A stretch of DNA of 64,000 nucleotides from an uncultured Bacteroides sp. (GTDB taxonomy: Bacteria; Bacteroidota; Bacteroidia; Bacteroidales; Bacteroidaceae): NCBI RefSeq assembly GCF_910586915.1, contig NZ_CAJULN010000013.1:20369-84368 (forward strand), in the 5' to 3' direction. Position 1 is the stretch's first letter. Each line of letters opens with the position of its first letter. The notes under the pieces were generated by a model that worked only from the letters and a program-made list of their open reading frames with translations, had not been told where the DNA came from and did no database searches. Both the position numbers and the translations under genes were made by a program. Positions 1 to 8,041 of the stretch are shown one piece after another.

Positions 1-215
1 AGGAGCGCATGACGCTGCAAATCAAAGAGTGCATCCAGGAAACGCTCAATCCATTGGGAGTAATGGTTGTGGTAGAAGCTAAGCATATGTGTATGCAGAT
101 GCGTGGGGTGGAAAAACAGAATTCCATTACGACTACTTCAGACTTTACCGGTGCTTTCAATCAGGCAAAGACGCGTGAAGAATTTATGAATCTTATTCGG
201 CACGGGCGGGTATAA
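1..215 (+). CDS. folE: GTP cyclohydrolase I, C-terminal part
   Basis: The reading frame is open from the window edge, so the 5' part lies outside; the ATG at position 9 is internal. The visible ~70 residues match the C-terminal third of FolE, which converts GTP to 7,8-dihydroneopterin triphosphate, the first step of folate/pterin synthesis. The stretch VEAKHMCMQMRGV carries the His and Cys that ligand the catalytic zinc in this family, and the ending FNQAKTREEFMNLI is typical. It ends in TAA at 213-215, 27 nt from the convergent dnaG stop. Identification is by family motifs seen directly. Confidence 0.9.
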   Translation, partial: ERMTLQIKECIQETLNPLGVMVVVEAKHMCMQMRGVEKQNSITTTSDFTGAFNQAKTREEFMNLIRHGRV

Positions 216-229
216 ACAGGTTTCCCGCC
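205..229. terminator. GC hairpin between convergent folE and dnaG ends
   Basis: GGCGGG at 205-210 and CCCGCC at 224-229 form a perfect 6-bp stem around a 13-nt loop that includes the folE stop codon. There is no clear T-tract on either side, so a terminator role is only suggested by its position between two convergent genes. Confidence 0.3.
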
Positions 230-242
230 TTAAGAGGGGGGA

Positions 243-2336
243 TTAGCGCAAAACAACGCGGTCGCCCAGACGTTTTGCCATGATGTTTTGCACCGCTCTC
301 AGGTCATTATAGCGCGACATTAGCGAATCGCACTTCTCATTATCGTGAGCCAAAGCCGGGTCTTGCAAGGCTTGGAGCATATGCTTTAACTCCTCCTTCA
401 CGATGGCATATTTGAAATTAATCATCAGTGTGGGAACCAACTCGTAGAGCCGTTCCTCGTCCGTTACAATCTTTTGCGACTTGGAGTGGTATTTGCTGAG
501 CTGATAGCGGACATTAATCAGGTCGACACTCAGTTTGCTGATTACCGGGTCGGGGTGTGCCAGGAAATAACGTTCCGCGATGAAGCCCGAATCATGCATA
601 TGTGCCGCTGCTTCCGACAACATCTGGCGGTGCAACGGATTGTGGAAAGCCAAATCATCCTCCTTCAAATCGTTGACAACATACTCTATGACGGTTACCG
701 GAATTTCGTTTCCCTCTTCATCCGTCAGGTTGCACATGACTTTCTCACCGTGGCGCACTACCGCCTGCAATATCAGCCGTTCAAATTTATAGAACTCCTG
801 TCCCTCTTTTCCTTCCTGAGGGATAAAAGAAGCATAGTTGTCTGCTTGTGGCGGGAAAGATGCTTCGGTATATCCGGCTTCGGCAACTTCCGGCGGCAAC
901 GGAGTATTGCTGTCGAGTGCGGGTGTGTTTCCATTGGCCGGCTCTGCCTGTCCTTGCTGTGCCGTTGAAGCATTCCTTTGCGCAATCCGGCGGTCGCGCT
1001 CGTGCTGCTCGGCTCGTTTCTCGGCTTGTGTTTCCCGTCTTTTGGCAACTTCCGATACGAGCAGTTTATCTTCCACGTGCAGCAGTTGGGCACACTCTTT
1101 GATGTAGACATCGCGTACAATCGCTTCCGGTATGACAGAGATGCTTTGTACTAAGTTGCCAATCAGTTCTGCCCGCTTGATAGGGTCTCTGCCCGCATCT
1201 TCCAGCAGCAAGTTGGTTTTGAAGCGGATAAAGTCCGTCTCATGTTCCGATATGAAGGCTTGGAATTCCGCCGAGTTGTGTTTGCGGGCGAAAGAGTCCG
1301 GGTCATCGCCGTCGGGTAGCAGGCAGACTTTAATGTTCATCCCCTCCTCGAGCAGCATATCGATACCTCGGATAGAAGCCTTGATACCCGCCGCATCGCC
1401 GTCGTAGAGCACCGTCATGTTGTTGGTGAACCGGTGAATCATACGGATTTGCCCCGGCGTAAGAGCAGTTCCCGAAGAAGCGACAACGTTCTCTATACCC
1501 GATTGGTGCATGGAAATAACATCCGTGTAACCCTCAACCAAGAAACAACGGTCTTGTTTTACAATCGCCTGCTTGGCAAAGTAGATACCGTATAATTCGT
1601 TGCTCTTATGATAAATATCCGATTCGGGCGAGTTGACGTATTTCACTTTCACCCCTTTGGTGGCGCTGGCAAGCACACGTCCGCCAAAGGCAACCACCTT
1701 GCCGGAAAGCGTATGAACGGGAAAGATGACACGTCCCCAAAAACGGTCGCGCAAGCGATGGTCGTCCGTCTCGTAGCAAAGCCCGGTCTTTACCAGATAC
1801 TCCTTCTTATATCCTTTCCGTATGGCCTCGTTGGCAAAGGCGTCGTGACTGTCGGTACAGTAGCCCAACTGGAACTTCTCGATAATATCGTCGCGGAAGC
1901 CCCGGTTGCGGAAGTAAGCCATACCGATGCTGCGGCCGTCGATATGGTTCTTCAGAATATGCTGAAAGTAATCGCGTGCGAAGTTATTGACAATAAACAG
2001 ACTTTCGCGTTCGCTTTCTGCAAACTTCTCCTCATCGCTCAGTTCCCGTTCCTTGACTTCGATGTTGTATTTCTTGGCAAGGTATTTCAGGGCTTCGGGA
2101 TAAGACATCTGTTCGTGTTCCATGATGAAGTGCACTGCGTTTCCGCCTTTGCCGCAAGCAAAGCATTTGCAAAGCCCTTTGGCGGGCGAAACGTAGAAAG
2201 AAGGCGTCTTGTCACTGTGGAACGGACACAGACCAACGTAGTTGACACCACGCTTGCGCAGGGTGACAAAGTCCGAAACGACATCCATAATCTGTGCCGC
2301 GTCCAATATCCGGTCGATGGTAACTTGGTCTATCAT
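243..2336 (-). CDS. dnaG: DNA primase
   Basis: This 697-residue DnaG synthesises RNA primers at the replication fork. The N-terminal CHC2 zinc finger is complete (C37, H40, C58, C61). The TOPRIM catalytic domain shows the EGYTD motif (E269), YDGDAAG (residues 311-317) and the PDGDDPD cluster (341-347), the acidic residues that bind metal. A low-complexity Q/E/A/P-rich linker (about 435-490) separates the core from the C-terminal region that normally binds DnaB helicase. The start is the ATG at 2336; a TAnnTTTG-like element lies 37 nt upstream. It is convergent with folE and follows tyrA after a 123-nt gap, so it is probably transcribed independently. Confidence 0.97.
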   Translation of the reverse strand: MIDQVTIDRILDAAQIMDVVSDFVTLRKRGVNYVGLCPFHSDKTPSFYVSPAKGLCKCFACGKGGNAVHFIMEHEQMSYPEALKYLAKKYNIEVKERELSDEEKFAESERESLFIVNNFARDYFQHILKNHIDGRSIGMAYFRNRGFRDDIIEKFQLGYCTDSHDAFANEAIRKGYKKEYLVKTGLCYETDDHRLRDRFWGRVIFPVHTLSGKVVAFGGRVLASATKGVKVKYVNSPESDIYHKSNELYGIYFAKQAIVKQDRCFLVEGYTDVISMHQSGIENVVASSGTALTPGQIRMIHRFTNNMTVLYDGDAAGIKASIRGIDMLLEEGMNIKVCLLPDGDDPDSFARKHNSAEFQAFISEHETDFIRFKTNLLLEDAGRDPIKRAELIGNLVQSISVIPEAIVRDVYIKECAQLLHVEDKLLVSEVAKRRETQAEKRAEQHERDRRIAQRNASTAQQGQAEPANGNTPALDSNTPLPPEVAEAGYTEASFPPQADNYASFIPQEGKEGQEFYKFERLILQAVVRHGEKVMCNLTDEEGNEIPVTVIEYVVNDLKEDDLAFHNPLHRQMLSEAAAHMHDSGFIAERYFLAHPDPVISKLSVDLINVRYQLSKYHSKSQKIVTDEERLYELVPTLMINFKYAIVKEELKHMLQALQDPALAHDNEKCDSLMSRYNDLRAVQNIMAKRLGDRVVLR

Positions 2337-2372
2337 TCTTCCTTTTCTTCTGTGATTTCATTTTGGCGACCG

Positions 2373-2380
2373 CAAAGTTA
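2373..2380 (-). promoter_or_regulatory. candidate -7 box for dnaG
   Basis: On the minus strand this reads TAACTTTG, an exact match to the Bacteroides TAnnTTTG -7 consensus, 37 nt upstream of the dnaG ATG. I see no good TTTG -33 partner in the A/T-rich sequence upstream, so confidence is limited. Confidence 0.4.
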
Positions 2381-2459
2381 CATATAAAAATATATATAAA
2401 AAGCGGAAAGTACGGTTCTTTTAGACTTTGTTGCAAGGAACATGAAACACGCTGTGCTG

Positions 2460-3233
2460 CTATTTAATCTTTTCCCGGATTTTCGTCAGATACTTTTTCA
2501 TTCCTTCCGCATCCCTGTTCTCGATGATTTCAAGAAGGTTCTTCAACTCGGTACGGATATTTGCCACCTGTCCCGGAGTGCGTGGGTTGAACAGGATTTC
2601 CTGAAGCAGATAGTCGTCTTCGCCCAGCAGGCCTTTGGCGATAGCCATATGCTTCTTGAACGTGGTTCCTGGAGCTTCCTGATGTTTCATTACCGCAGCA
2701 AATACAAAGGTCGACACGAACGGGATGGAGAGCGAGTAGGCCACCGTCTCGTCGTGCTCGTCGAATGTATATTCGAAGATATTCAGCCGCAATGTTTGGT
2801 AGAGGTCTTTGAAGAAAACCTTTCCCAAGTGGTCGCCTTCGCTGATGATGATGGCGTTTTCGCTGCTCAGGTTACTGAGGCTGGCAAAGGTGGGGCCGAA
2901 CATCGGGTGGCTCGAAACAAAACGGAAGCCGCTCTCTTCGTAGAACTTTTTCAGCCCTGTCTTTACAGAGGCGATGTCGCTGATGATGCAGTCTTTGGGT
3001 AATACGGGCAGTACGTTGCGGAAAGCATCCAATGTATATTTCACTGTGACGGCGTTGATGACCAGTTCCGGTTCGAACTCCTTGATTTCTTCCAGCGTCG
3101 TGAAACGGTAGGTGTTGTAGACGAAACGCAACTGGTGCGGATTGACATCGTACACTGCCGTTTCGTGCTGGAAACTTACTATGTCGGTAAAGAAGGAGCC
3201 CATTTTTCCGGCTCCGAGGATTAATATTCTCAC
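2460..3233 (-). CDS. tyrA: prephenate dehydrogenase
   Basis: The 257-residue protein oxidises prephenate to 4-hydroxyphenylpyruvate for tyrosine synthesis. The N-terminal Rossmann motif GAGKMG (7-12) binds NAD(P). HPMFGP (109-114) is the conserved substrate-site motif of the family, followed by an all-helical C-terminal domain. There is no fused chorismate mutase domain here; that activity sits on the upstream gene. The start codon is GTG (3231-3233 on the minus strand), since residue 1 precedes the Rossmann fold by the usual few residues and no ATG is available. It is the last gene of the aromatic operon, 52 nt after the DAHP synthase/chorismate mutase gene. Confidence 0.93.
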   Translation of the reverse strand: MRILILGAGKMGSFFTDIVSFQHETAVYDVNPHQLRFVYNTYRFTTLEEIKEFEPELVINAVTVKYTLDAFRNVLPVLPKDCIISDIASVKTGLKKFYEESGFRFVSSHPMFGPTFASLSNLSSENAIIISEGDHLGKVFFKDLYQTLRLNIFEYTFDEHDETVAYSLSIPFVSTFVFAAVMKHQEAPGTTFKKHMAIAKGLLGEDDYLLQEILFNPRTPGQVANIRTELKNLLEIIENRDAEGMKKYLTKIREKIK

Positions 3234-3285
3234 GTTGGGTAATGATTAACGGTTGGTTATGGGTGATTGGCTGTCCATCCCCCTT

Positions 3286-4347
3286 TCACTTGTTGATAAT
3301 CTCTATCTGTTGGCGGACGGATTCTTCGTGAATGGCTTCGAAGATTTTCTTCATAAACTCAGCGTCCATTCCGCATTGTTCTCCCTGCATTCCGCGTTTT
3401 TCGAGAATTTCGTTGTAACGTCCCGCCTGCAACACCGTGATGTTGTGCTCTTTCTTGAACGTACCGATTTCGCGGGCAATGCGCATTCTCTTCGAAAGTT
3501 CCTGGATGATGTTGTCGTCGCACTCGTCAATCTGCTTGCGCAGCAGGCTCAGGCTCTCCGTCGACTGGGTTTCCGTGCGGATAACCAACATATTGAGGAT
3601 GTAGTCGAGCACATCCGGCGTCACCTGTTGCGAAGCATCGCTCCACGCACAGTCCGGGTTGCAGTGGCTTTCTACAATCAGACCGTCGAAATTCAAGTCC
3701 ATTGCCTGCTGGCAAAGCGGAGCTACCAGTTCGCGTTTGCCGCCTATGTGGCTCGGGTCGCAGAAGATGGGCAGGTTGGGGATGCGGCGGCGCAGTTCGA
3801 TGGGAATGTGCCATTGGGGAAGATTGCGGTAAATCTTCTTGTCGTAGCTGCTGAAGCCGCGATGGATGGCGCCCAGGCGTTTCAGGCCTGCGTTGTTGAT
3901 GCGTTCCAGCGCACCAATCCACAGTTCCAGGTCGGGATTGACGGGATTCTTGACCAATACGGGGATATCGACACCTTTCAGCGCATCGGCGATTTCCTGT
4001 ACGGCGAAAGGATTGGCGGTGGTGCGTGCGCCTACCCAAAGAATATCGATACCTGCCTTCAAGGCCTCGTAGACGTGCTTGGCAGTTGCCACTTCGGTAG
4101 CGACGTACATTCCCGTCTCCTTTTTCACCCGTTTCAGCCAGGCGAGTCCCTCTACGCCGATTCCTTCAAAACCACCCGGTTTGGTACGCGGTTTCCAGAT
4201 TCCGGCGCGGAATATCTTTTGCCCTTTGGCTGCCAGTTGTCTGGCGGTGTCCATCACTTGTTCTTCGGTTTCCGCGCTACACGGGCCGGCAATCACAACC
4301 GGTCTTTTGGTTTCGAGACCCGGTAATAAAATTGATTCGAGTTCCAT
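3286..4347 (-). CDS. bifunctional 3-deoxy-7-phosphoheptulonate synthase / chorismate mutase
   Basis: The 353-residue protein combines the first shikimate-pathway enzyme with chorismate mutase. Residues 1-260 are a KDO8P/DAHP-synthase TIM barrel, with GPCSAE (21-26), KPRTKPGGFEG (52-62), a CDPSH metal/substrate motif (196-200) and ESHCNPD (226-232). Residues about 265-350 are an AroQ-type all-helical chorismate mutase with the expected Arg/Lys pattern (LRKQIDECD, REIGTFK). The fusion channels DAHP formation and chorismate use toward prephenate, the shared substrate of the flanking pheA and tyrA. It is 55 nt downstream of the aminotransferase gene on the same strand. The fusion order, DAHPS first and mutase second, is known in Bacteroidetes. 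Confidence 0.93.
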   Translation of the reverse strand: MELESILLPGLETKRPVVIAGPCSAETEEQVMDTARQLAAKGQKIFRAGIWKPRTKPGGFEGIGVEGLAWLKRVKKETGMYVATEVATAKHVYEALKAGIDILWVGARTTANPFAVQEIADALKGVDIPVLVKNPVNPDLELWIGALERINNAGLKRLGAIHRGFSSYDKKIYRNLPQWHIPIELRRRIPNLPIFCDPSHIGGKRELVAPLCQQAMDLNFDGLIVESHCNPDCAWSDASQQVTPDVLDYILNMLVIRTETQSTESLSLLRKQIDECDDNIIQELSKRMRIAREIGTFKKEHNITVLQAGRYNEILEKRGMQGEQCGMDAEFMKKIFEAIHEESVRQQIEIINK

Positions 4348-4402
4348 ATGCTTAGTTGTTTTTATTGTTGTACGAAATGATTGTTTGAGCGGCGGGAAGC
4401 GG

Positions 4403-5581
4403 TCAGAGCCTTTTGATTCTTTCCAGTGCTTCCGCCAGTTTGTCCTCTTTGCAGCAGAGAGAAATGCGGATGTATCTCGCTCCGTTGCTGCCGAAGATAA
4501 ATCCCGGTGTGATGAATACCCTTGCCTGGTGCAATACCTTCTCCGTCAGCTCCTCCACGTCCTTGCAGGATACAGGGATTTTCCCCCAGAGGAACATTCC
4601 CACTTGCTGTTCGTCGTAGGTGCAGCCCAATGTCTGCATAATCTCTCCGGCGAGTTGGCGGCGGTTGCGGTAGTTGGCGTTGTTGGCTTCGTACCAGTCG
4701 GTCTCCGCTTCGAGCGCAGTTGCCGCAGCCAGTTGCATGGCGCGGAACATTCCACTGTCGATGTTGCTTTTCACCTTCAGTATCCATTGCACGAATTCCG
4801 CATTGGAAGCCAACATACCGATGCGCCAGCCCGGCATATTGTGGCTCTTGCTCATGGAGTTGAATTCGATGCAACACTCCTTCGCTCCCGGCACACTGAG
4901 AATGCTGGCGGGGTGGTCGTTGAGTATGAAGCTGTACGGATTGTCGTTCACAATCACGATATTCTTCCGGCGGGCGAAGTCGACAAGACGCTCGTACAGT
5001 CCGGGCGTTGCGTTTGCGCCTGTCGGCATATTCGGATAATTGGTCCACATCAGTTTCACGCGGCTTAAATCCATCTTTTCCAGTGTCTCGAAGTCGGGCA
5101 TCCAGCCGTCGTCCTCTTTCAAGTCGTAGTGGATGACTTCGGCGCCGAGTATCCTGCTCAGTGAAGTGTAGGTAGGATACCCCGGATTCGGAACCAACAC
5201 CTGTTCGCCCGGGTTCACAAAAGCCAGCGTGACGTGGAGGATTCCCTCTTTCGAGCCAATCAACGGCTGTATTTCCGTATTCGGGTTCAGCTCGACTCCA
5301 TACCAGCGACGGTACCAGGCTGCAAACCCTTTGCGAAGTTCGGGAATACCCACATACGGCTGATACCCGTGGGCGTTGGGGTCGCGGGCGTTGTCGCACA
5401 AGGTTTCGATGGTCTTTTCCGAAGGCGGCATATCGGGACTGCCGATACCCAGGCTGATGACCTCTTTCCCTTCCGCATTCATCTGTGCTACCTCTTTCAG
5501 TTTCTTTGAGAAGTAGTATTCGCTTACGCTTGCCAGCCGTTCGGCGGGAGCGATTCTATAGGTTTGATTTTCCTTCTGCAT
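4403..5581 (-). CDS. PLP-dependent class I/II aminotransferase, aromatic operon
   Basis: This 392-residue fold-type I aminotransferase has NYPNMPTG (181-188), D213 (pyridine nitrogen), the Schiff-base lysine in SMSKSHNMPGWR (K245) and the distal R253. It resembles LL-diaminopimelate/aspartate-type enzymes in sequence. Its position between pheA and the DAHPS/mutase gene suggests it transaminates phenylpyruvate or 4-hydroxyphenylpyruvate, or prephenate itself; substrate is inferred from context only. The ATG start overlaps the 3' end of pheA by 26 nt, which points to translational coupling. Confidence 0.9.
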   Translation of the reverse strand: MQKENQTYRIAPAERLASVSEYYFSKKLKEVAQMNAEGKEVISLGIGSPDMPPSEKTIETLCDNARDPNAHGYQPYVGIPELRKGFAAWYRRWYGVELNPNTEIQPLIGSKEGILHVTLAFVNPGEQVLVPNPGYPTYTSLSRILGAEVIHYDLKEDDGWMPDFETLEKMDLSRVKLMWTNYPNMPTGANATPGLYERLVDFARRKNIVIVNDNPYSFILNDHPASILSVPGAKECCIEFNSMSKSHNMPGWRIGMLASNAEFVQWILKVKSNIDSGMFRAMQLAAATALEAETDWYEANNANYRNRRQLAGEIMQTLGCTYDEQQVGMFLWGKIPVSCKDVEELTEKVLHQARVFITPGFIFGSNGARYIRISLCCKEDKLAEALERIKRL

Positions 5582-6404
5582 ATTCGCCTAATAATTTAAG
5601 TTCTTTGGTCAGTGGAGTGATGGCTGCAATGGATTGCTTGTATCTCAGATAGTCGTTGAAGGTCACGTCGACGTAAAACTGATATTCCCATTCGCGTCCG
5701 ATAATCGGCAACGACTGTATCTTGGTGAGGTTGATGTTGTAGAACGAGAGGATGGAGAGCACTTGCGACAGGCTGCCTTCCGTGTGCGGCAGTGTGAACA
5801 CCATGTTTGCCTTGTTGGCAGTGGCGGCGTGGTGCTGCCGCAGTTCGTCCGCCTGCCAGGGGTCGGCAACGACGAGGAAACGGGTGAAGTTGTGCTTGTT
5901 TGTCTCGATGCCCTCCTGCAACACTTTCATTCCGTAGCGCTCGGCAGCTGCTTTGGAGCAGATGGCGGCGTGTCCTTTCAGGTTACCGTTCTTGATGGTC
6001 TCTGCGCTGCGTGCCGTGTCTTCGCCTTCCACCACTTTCAGTTGCGGGTGCTGGTTCAGGAAATCGCGGCACTGCATCAGGGCGATGGGGTGGGAGTTGA
6101 CTTCCGTCAGGTCTTCCCAGCTTTCGTCGGGCAGGCAGACGAAGCTGTGCGAGATGCGCAGTTTGTATTCGCCGATAATCTGCGTGCCGCTCTGCCTCAG
6201 CAACTCGTTGTTGTGTAGCAGGCTTCCGGCAATCGTATTCTCGATGGCGAGCATCCCGATGACCTGGCTGTCTCTGCGTATGGAGGCAAACACGTCTTCG
6301 AAGGTGGCGCAACAGATTAGCTCTATCTCTTCTCCTTCGAAATATTTGTGTGCGGCGATGTCGTGATAAGAGCCGAGTGTTCCTTGAATAGCTATCTTTT
6401 TCAT
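5556..6404 (-). CDS. pheA: prephenate dehydratase
   Basis: The 282-residue protein converts prephenate to phenylpyruvate. Residues 1-180 are the periplasmic-binding-like catalytic domain: IQGTLGSYHDIA at the start and TRFLVV near 170, the motif holding the catalytic Thr. Residues about 195-275 form an ACT domain (GSLSQVLSIL, then KIQSLPI where many homologues have ESRP), the usual site of phenylalanine feedback. It is the first structural gene of a four-gene operon continuing with the aminotransferase, the DAHPS/chorismate mutase and tyrA. A Phe/Tyr-rich leader peptide and terminator directly upstream indicate attenuation control. Confidence 0.95.
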   Translation of the reverse strand: MKKIAIQGTLGSYHDIAAHKYFEGEEIELICCATFEDVFASIRRDSQVIGMLAIENTIAGSLLHNNELLRQSGTQIIGEYKLRISHSFVCLPDESWEDLTEVNSHPIALMQCRDFLNQHPQLKVVEGEDTARSAETIKNGNLKGHAAICSKAAAERYGMKVLQEGIETNKHNFTRFLVVADPWQADELRQHHAATANKANMVFTLPHTEGSLSQVLSILSFYNINLTKIQSLPIIGREWEYQFYVDVTFNDYLRYKQSIAAITPLTKELKLLGEYAEGKSNL

Positions 6405-6428
6405 TGTCTTGACGATGTATTATAAAAA

Positions 6429-6456
6429 AATCCCGCGTCCGTATCGGAGCGGGATT
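6429..6456 (-). terminator. intrinsic terminator of the aromatic operon leader (attenuator)
   Basis: On the minus strand an 8-bp outer stem (6449-6456 with 6429-6436) continues through a one-base bulge into a 4-bp inner stem (6445-6448 with 6438-6441) around a 3-nt loop. It is followed at once by a run of T. It ends about 25 nt before the pheA ATG, so transcripts that stop here never reach the operon. With the leader peptide upstream this is an attenuator rather than an end-of-gene terminator. Confidence 0.88.
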
Positions 6457-6523
6457 CATATGATTGATTTCTTTATTCTGTCCTTAAGCATCACTGTCAC
6501 TTGATACATACAAACTCCCGCTC
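6447..6523 (-). promoter_or_regulatory. antiterminator pairing segments of the leader
   Basis: On the minus strand GAGCGGGA (6523 to 6516), lying within leader-peptide codons 21-23, is the exact reverse complement of TCCCGCTC (6454 to 6447), the 5' arm of the terminator. Pairing of the two would prevent the terminator from forming. The upstream segment lies 12 nt beyond the last codon of the Phe/Tyr run, where a ribosome stalled in the run would leave it free. The complementarity is seen directly; the mechanism is inferred by analogy with enterobacterial pheA/trp attenuators. Confidence 0.8.
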
Positions 6524-6583
6524 TACTTTGCTGCTAAAGTAAAAGTAAAAAAAGAAGTAATATGCATAAGTAAATGATTTCAT
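6497..6583 (-). CDS. Phe/Tyr-rich attenuation leader peptide
   Basis: A 28-codon ORF runs from ATG at 6583 to TGA at 6497 (minus strand). Residues 1-16 are MKSFTYAYYFFFYFYF, so 11 of the 16 are Phe or Tyr; one more Phe follows at position 24. Such density has no structural explanation but is what a ribosome-stalling sensor for charged tRNA-Phe and tRNA-Tyr needs. It lies between a good Bacteroides promoter (6610-6640) and the attenuator terminator, and the operon makes both amino acids. It is too short for usual gene finders. Confidence 0.88.
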   Translation of the reverse strand: MKSFTYAYYFFFYFYFSSKVEREFVCIK

Positions 6584-6609
6584 ACGAACTTTGTTTTTTA
6601 TTTCGGGGG

Positions 6610-6640
6610 CAAAAGTAACGCTTTTATCTTATTGTGCAAA
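6610..6640 (-). promoter_or_regulatory. promoter of the aromatic amino acid operon
   Basis: On the minus strand TTTG (6640-6637) is followed after exactly 19 nt by TACTTTTG (6617-6610), a full match to the Bacteroides sigma-ABfr consensus TTTG-N19-TAnnTTTG. Transcription would begin near 6600, about 20 nt before the leader-peptide ATG, giving a leader of about 200 nt before pheA. Confidence 0.82.
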
Positions 6641-6853
6641 TAAAAAAACGTTTTTTATTTGCAATTTTCATCGGAAGTTTGTCTTTTTTGTGGGGAATTG
6701 ATAGAAATATGTCGTTCAAATCGCTTATTTGATTGCATTTCTACTCCCGTCGTCGGACACGGCGACTGGCAGCCGGCGCTCTTCGGAGGCCGGCGTGTAC
6801 GTCCGATATACGTTAAGGCGTGTTGCGAAATAGGAGTTTCACGTTTGTTTCGT

Positions 6854-6953
6854 CCGTATGGAACTAAAGTTTCATACGGGTTGAAACTCTGGTTTCATAA
6901 GGGAGAAACTTTAGTTCCATCCCTGTTGAAACTACAGTTTCAAGCCTTGAAAC
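6854..6953. repeat. GAAACT/AGTTTC palindrome cluster, copy A
   Basis: This non-coding stretch holds successive near-palindromes built on GAAACT and AGTTTC: a 26-nt near-perfect palindrome at 6854-6879, TGAAAC/GTTTCA at about 6882-6897, and a perfect TTGAAACT-AC-AGTTTCAA at 6926-6943. The segment 6879-6922 matches 58907-58950 at 42 of 44 positions. It is a dispersed intergenic repeat family; function is unknown. The rest of the 6660-6850 gap holds nothing I recognise. Confidence 0.75.
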
Positions 6954-6982
6954 TGCCGAAGGAACCGCTTGGGTGAAACAGA

Positions 6983-7015
6983 AAAGCCTGTCCAAATAAA
7001 AATTGGACAGGCTTT
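6983..7015 (-). terminator. terminator of the TPR-protein gene
   Basis: A perfect 13-bp inverted repeat (6983-6995 and 7003-7015) encloses a 7-nt A/T loop. It lies 25 nt beyond the stop of the minus-strand TPR gene and is followed on that strand by TTTTC. This is a strong intrinsic terminator. Confidence 0.88.
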
Positions 7016-7040
7016 CGGAGGGGAGGAGAGTACAATATCT

Positions 7041-8003
7041 TTAAAAGATACCCGGAATCGCCTCTTGCTTTATTCCTTGAGTCCTGAATTCTCCGTTCAG
7101 TACGGCTTCTTCTTTCGGATTCAGTTCGAGCGATTTCTTCATGTCTTCCACCGAGCCGTCTTTATCTCCGTTCAGCAGCCTGGCACGCCCGCGTTCTTTG
7201 TAGGCTTCTGCGAAATTCGGATTCAGTTCGATGGCCTCGTCAAAGAGCCCGATAGCTTCCGGCAGTCTGTCTTGGTTGATATAGAGCTGCCCTGCATAGA
7301 GATAGGCCTGCTCGTTGAAAGGATTTATTTCCGTCACAAGGTGATAGTCCGCTTCCGCTTCCTCCGTCTGCCCGTTGGCTTCTTTCACTTTTCCCCGCAG
7401 GAGGATGGCGGTTTCCTCTTCCGGATTCAATGCAAGGACTGCATCAACGTCCTCCATTGTTTCGTTGTACTGTCTTAGTTGCAGCAACGTCTCCGCACGC
7501 AGCAGGCGGGCTTCGATGAAATCGTCTTTCAGGGTGATTGCTTTGGTGAGGTGGGCGATAGTCATCAGTGCGTCGTTCTGCCCCTTGCGGGCTTTGCCTA
7601 TGAGGTAATGCGCCACGGCGTTCTCTGCTTCAAGGGCAACCGCCTTGTTGGCAGCCTCCTCCATCGCCCGGTAATCTTCCAGGATAAAGCATACGTTTGC
7701 CAGTGTCAGGAAAGTATGGGCGATGTGCGGTTCCATCTCGACCATTTGCTCCAGCAGTTGGCGTGCTTCGGTTGTCTCCCCTGTCTGGATGTGGAGTTGC
7801 GCGAGATAGCCCATCGTCTCGAAATCCTTTTCGATGGCAAGCGCTTCGGTGAAACATTTTGCGGCATAATCCGGACGTCCCATGCGTTGTGCACGCAGAC
7901 CGTCGTATTTGAAAATCTCGAATCTTTTCTGTTCGTTTTTCTGCTTTTCGCTTTCCGGAGTTTCCGTTTTTCCGGAGAAGAAAGATTTAAAGAAGTTCGG
8001 CAT
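7041..8003 (-). CDS. tetratricopeptide-repeat protein
   Basis: The 320-residue protein has no signal peptide. From about residue 35 it consists of consecutive 34-residue TPR units (for example PDYAAKCFTEALAIEKD, FNEQAYLYAGQLYINQD, FAEAYKERGRARLLNGD), with a charged N-terminal segment before them. TPR arrays mediate protein-protein contacts; no catalytic domain is seen. It is a single-gene unit with its own candidate promoter and a strong terminator. The partner cannot be told from the sequence. Confidence 0.85.
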   Translation of the reverse strand: MPNFFKSFFSGKTETPESEKQKNEQKRFEIFKYDGLRAQRMGRPDYAAKCFTEALAIEKDFETMGYLAQLHIQTGETTEARQLLEQMVEMEPHIAHTFLTLANVCFILEDYRAMEEAANKAVALEAENAVAHYLIGKARKGQNDALMTIAHLTKAITLKDDFIEARLLRAETLLQLRQYNETMEDVDAVLALNPEEETAILLRGKVKEANGQTEEAEADYHLVTEINPFNEQAYLYAGQLYINQDRLPEAIGLFDEAIELNPNFAEAYKERGRARLLNGDKDGSVEDMKKSLELNPKEEAVLNGEFRTQGIKQEAIPGIF

Positions 8004-8028
8004 GATATGTTGTTTTTGAGTTTGTCTG

Positions 8029-8036
8029 CAAATGTA
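8029..8036 (-). promoter_or_regulatory. candidate -7 box for the TPR gene
   Basis: Reads TACATTTG on the minus strand, matching TAnnTTTG, 25 nt upstream of the TPR start and just outside the recQ stop. No clean TTTG -33 box is seen at the right distance. Confidence 0.4.
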
Positions 8037-8041
8037 GTAAC

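Noticed and set aside
3253..4326. Long plus-strand ORF (357 codons) opposite the DAHP synthase/chorismate mutase gene
   Set aside because: It is an antisense shadow of a clearly conserved enzyme and shows no recognisable domain. The same holds for the long plus-strand ORFs at 4079-5068 and 1608-2387 and the minus-strand ORFs at 20523-21548 and 30711-31796.
5983..6459. Minus-strand ORF starting MNPAPIRTRDFF in the attenuator region, considered first as the leader peptide
   Set aside because: It overlaps pheA out of frame and starts within the terminator stem. The real leader is the Phe/Tyr-rich ORF at 6583-6497.
6659..6976. 105-codon plus-strand ORF before the TPR gene
   Set aside because: It spans the GAAACT palindrome cluster and ends in a terminator stem; there is no protein similarity I recognise. 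The minus-strand ORF 58565-58954 over copy B is rejected for the same reason.
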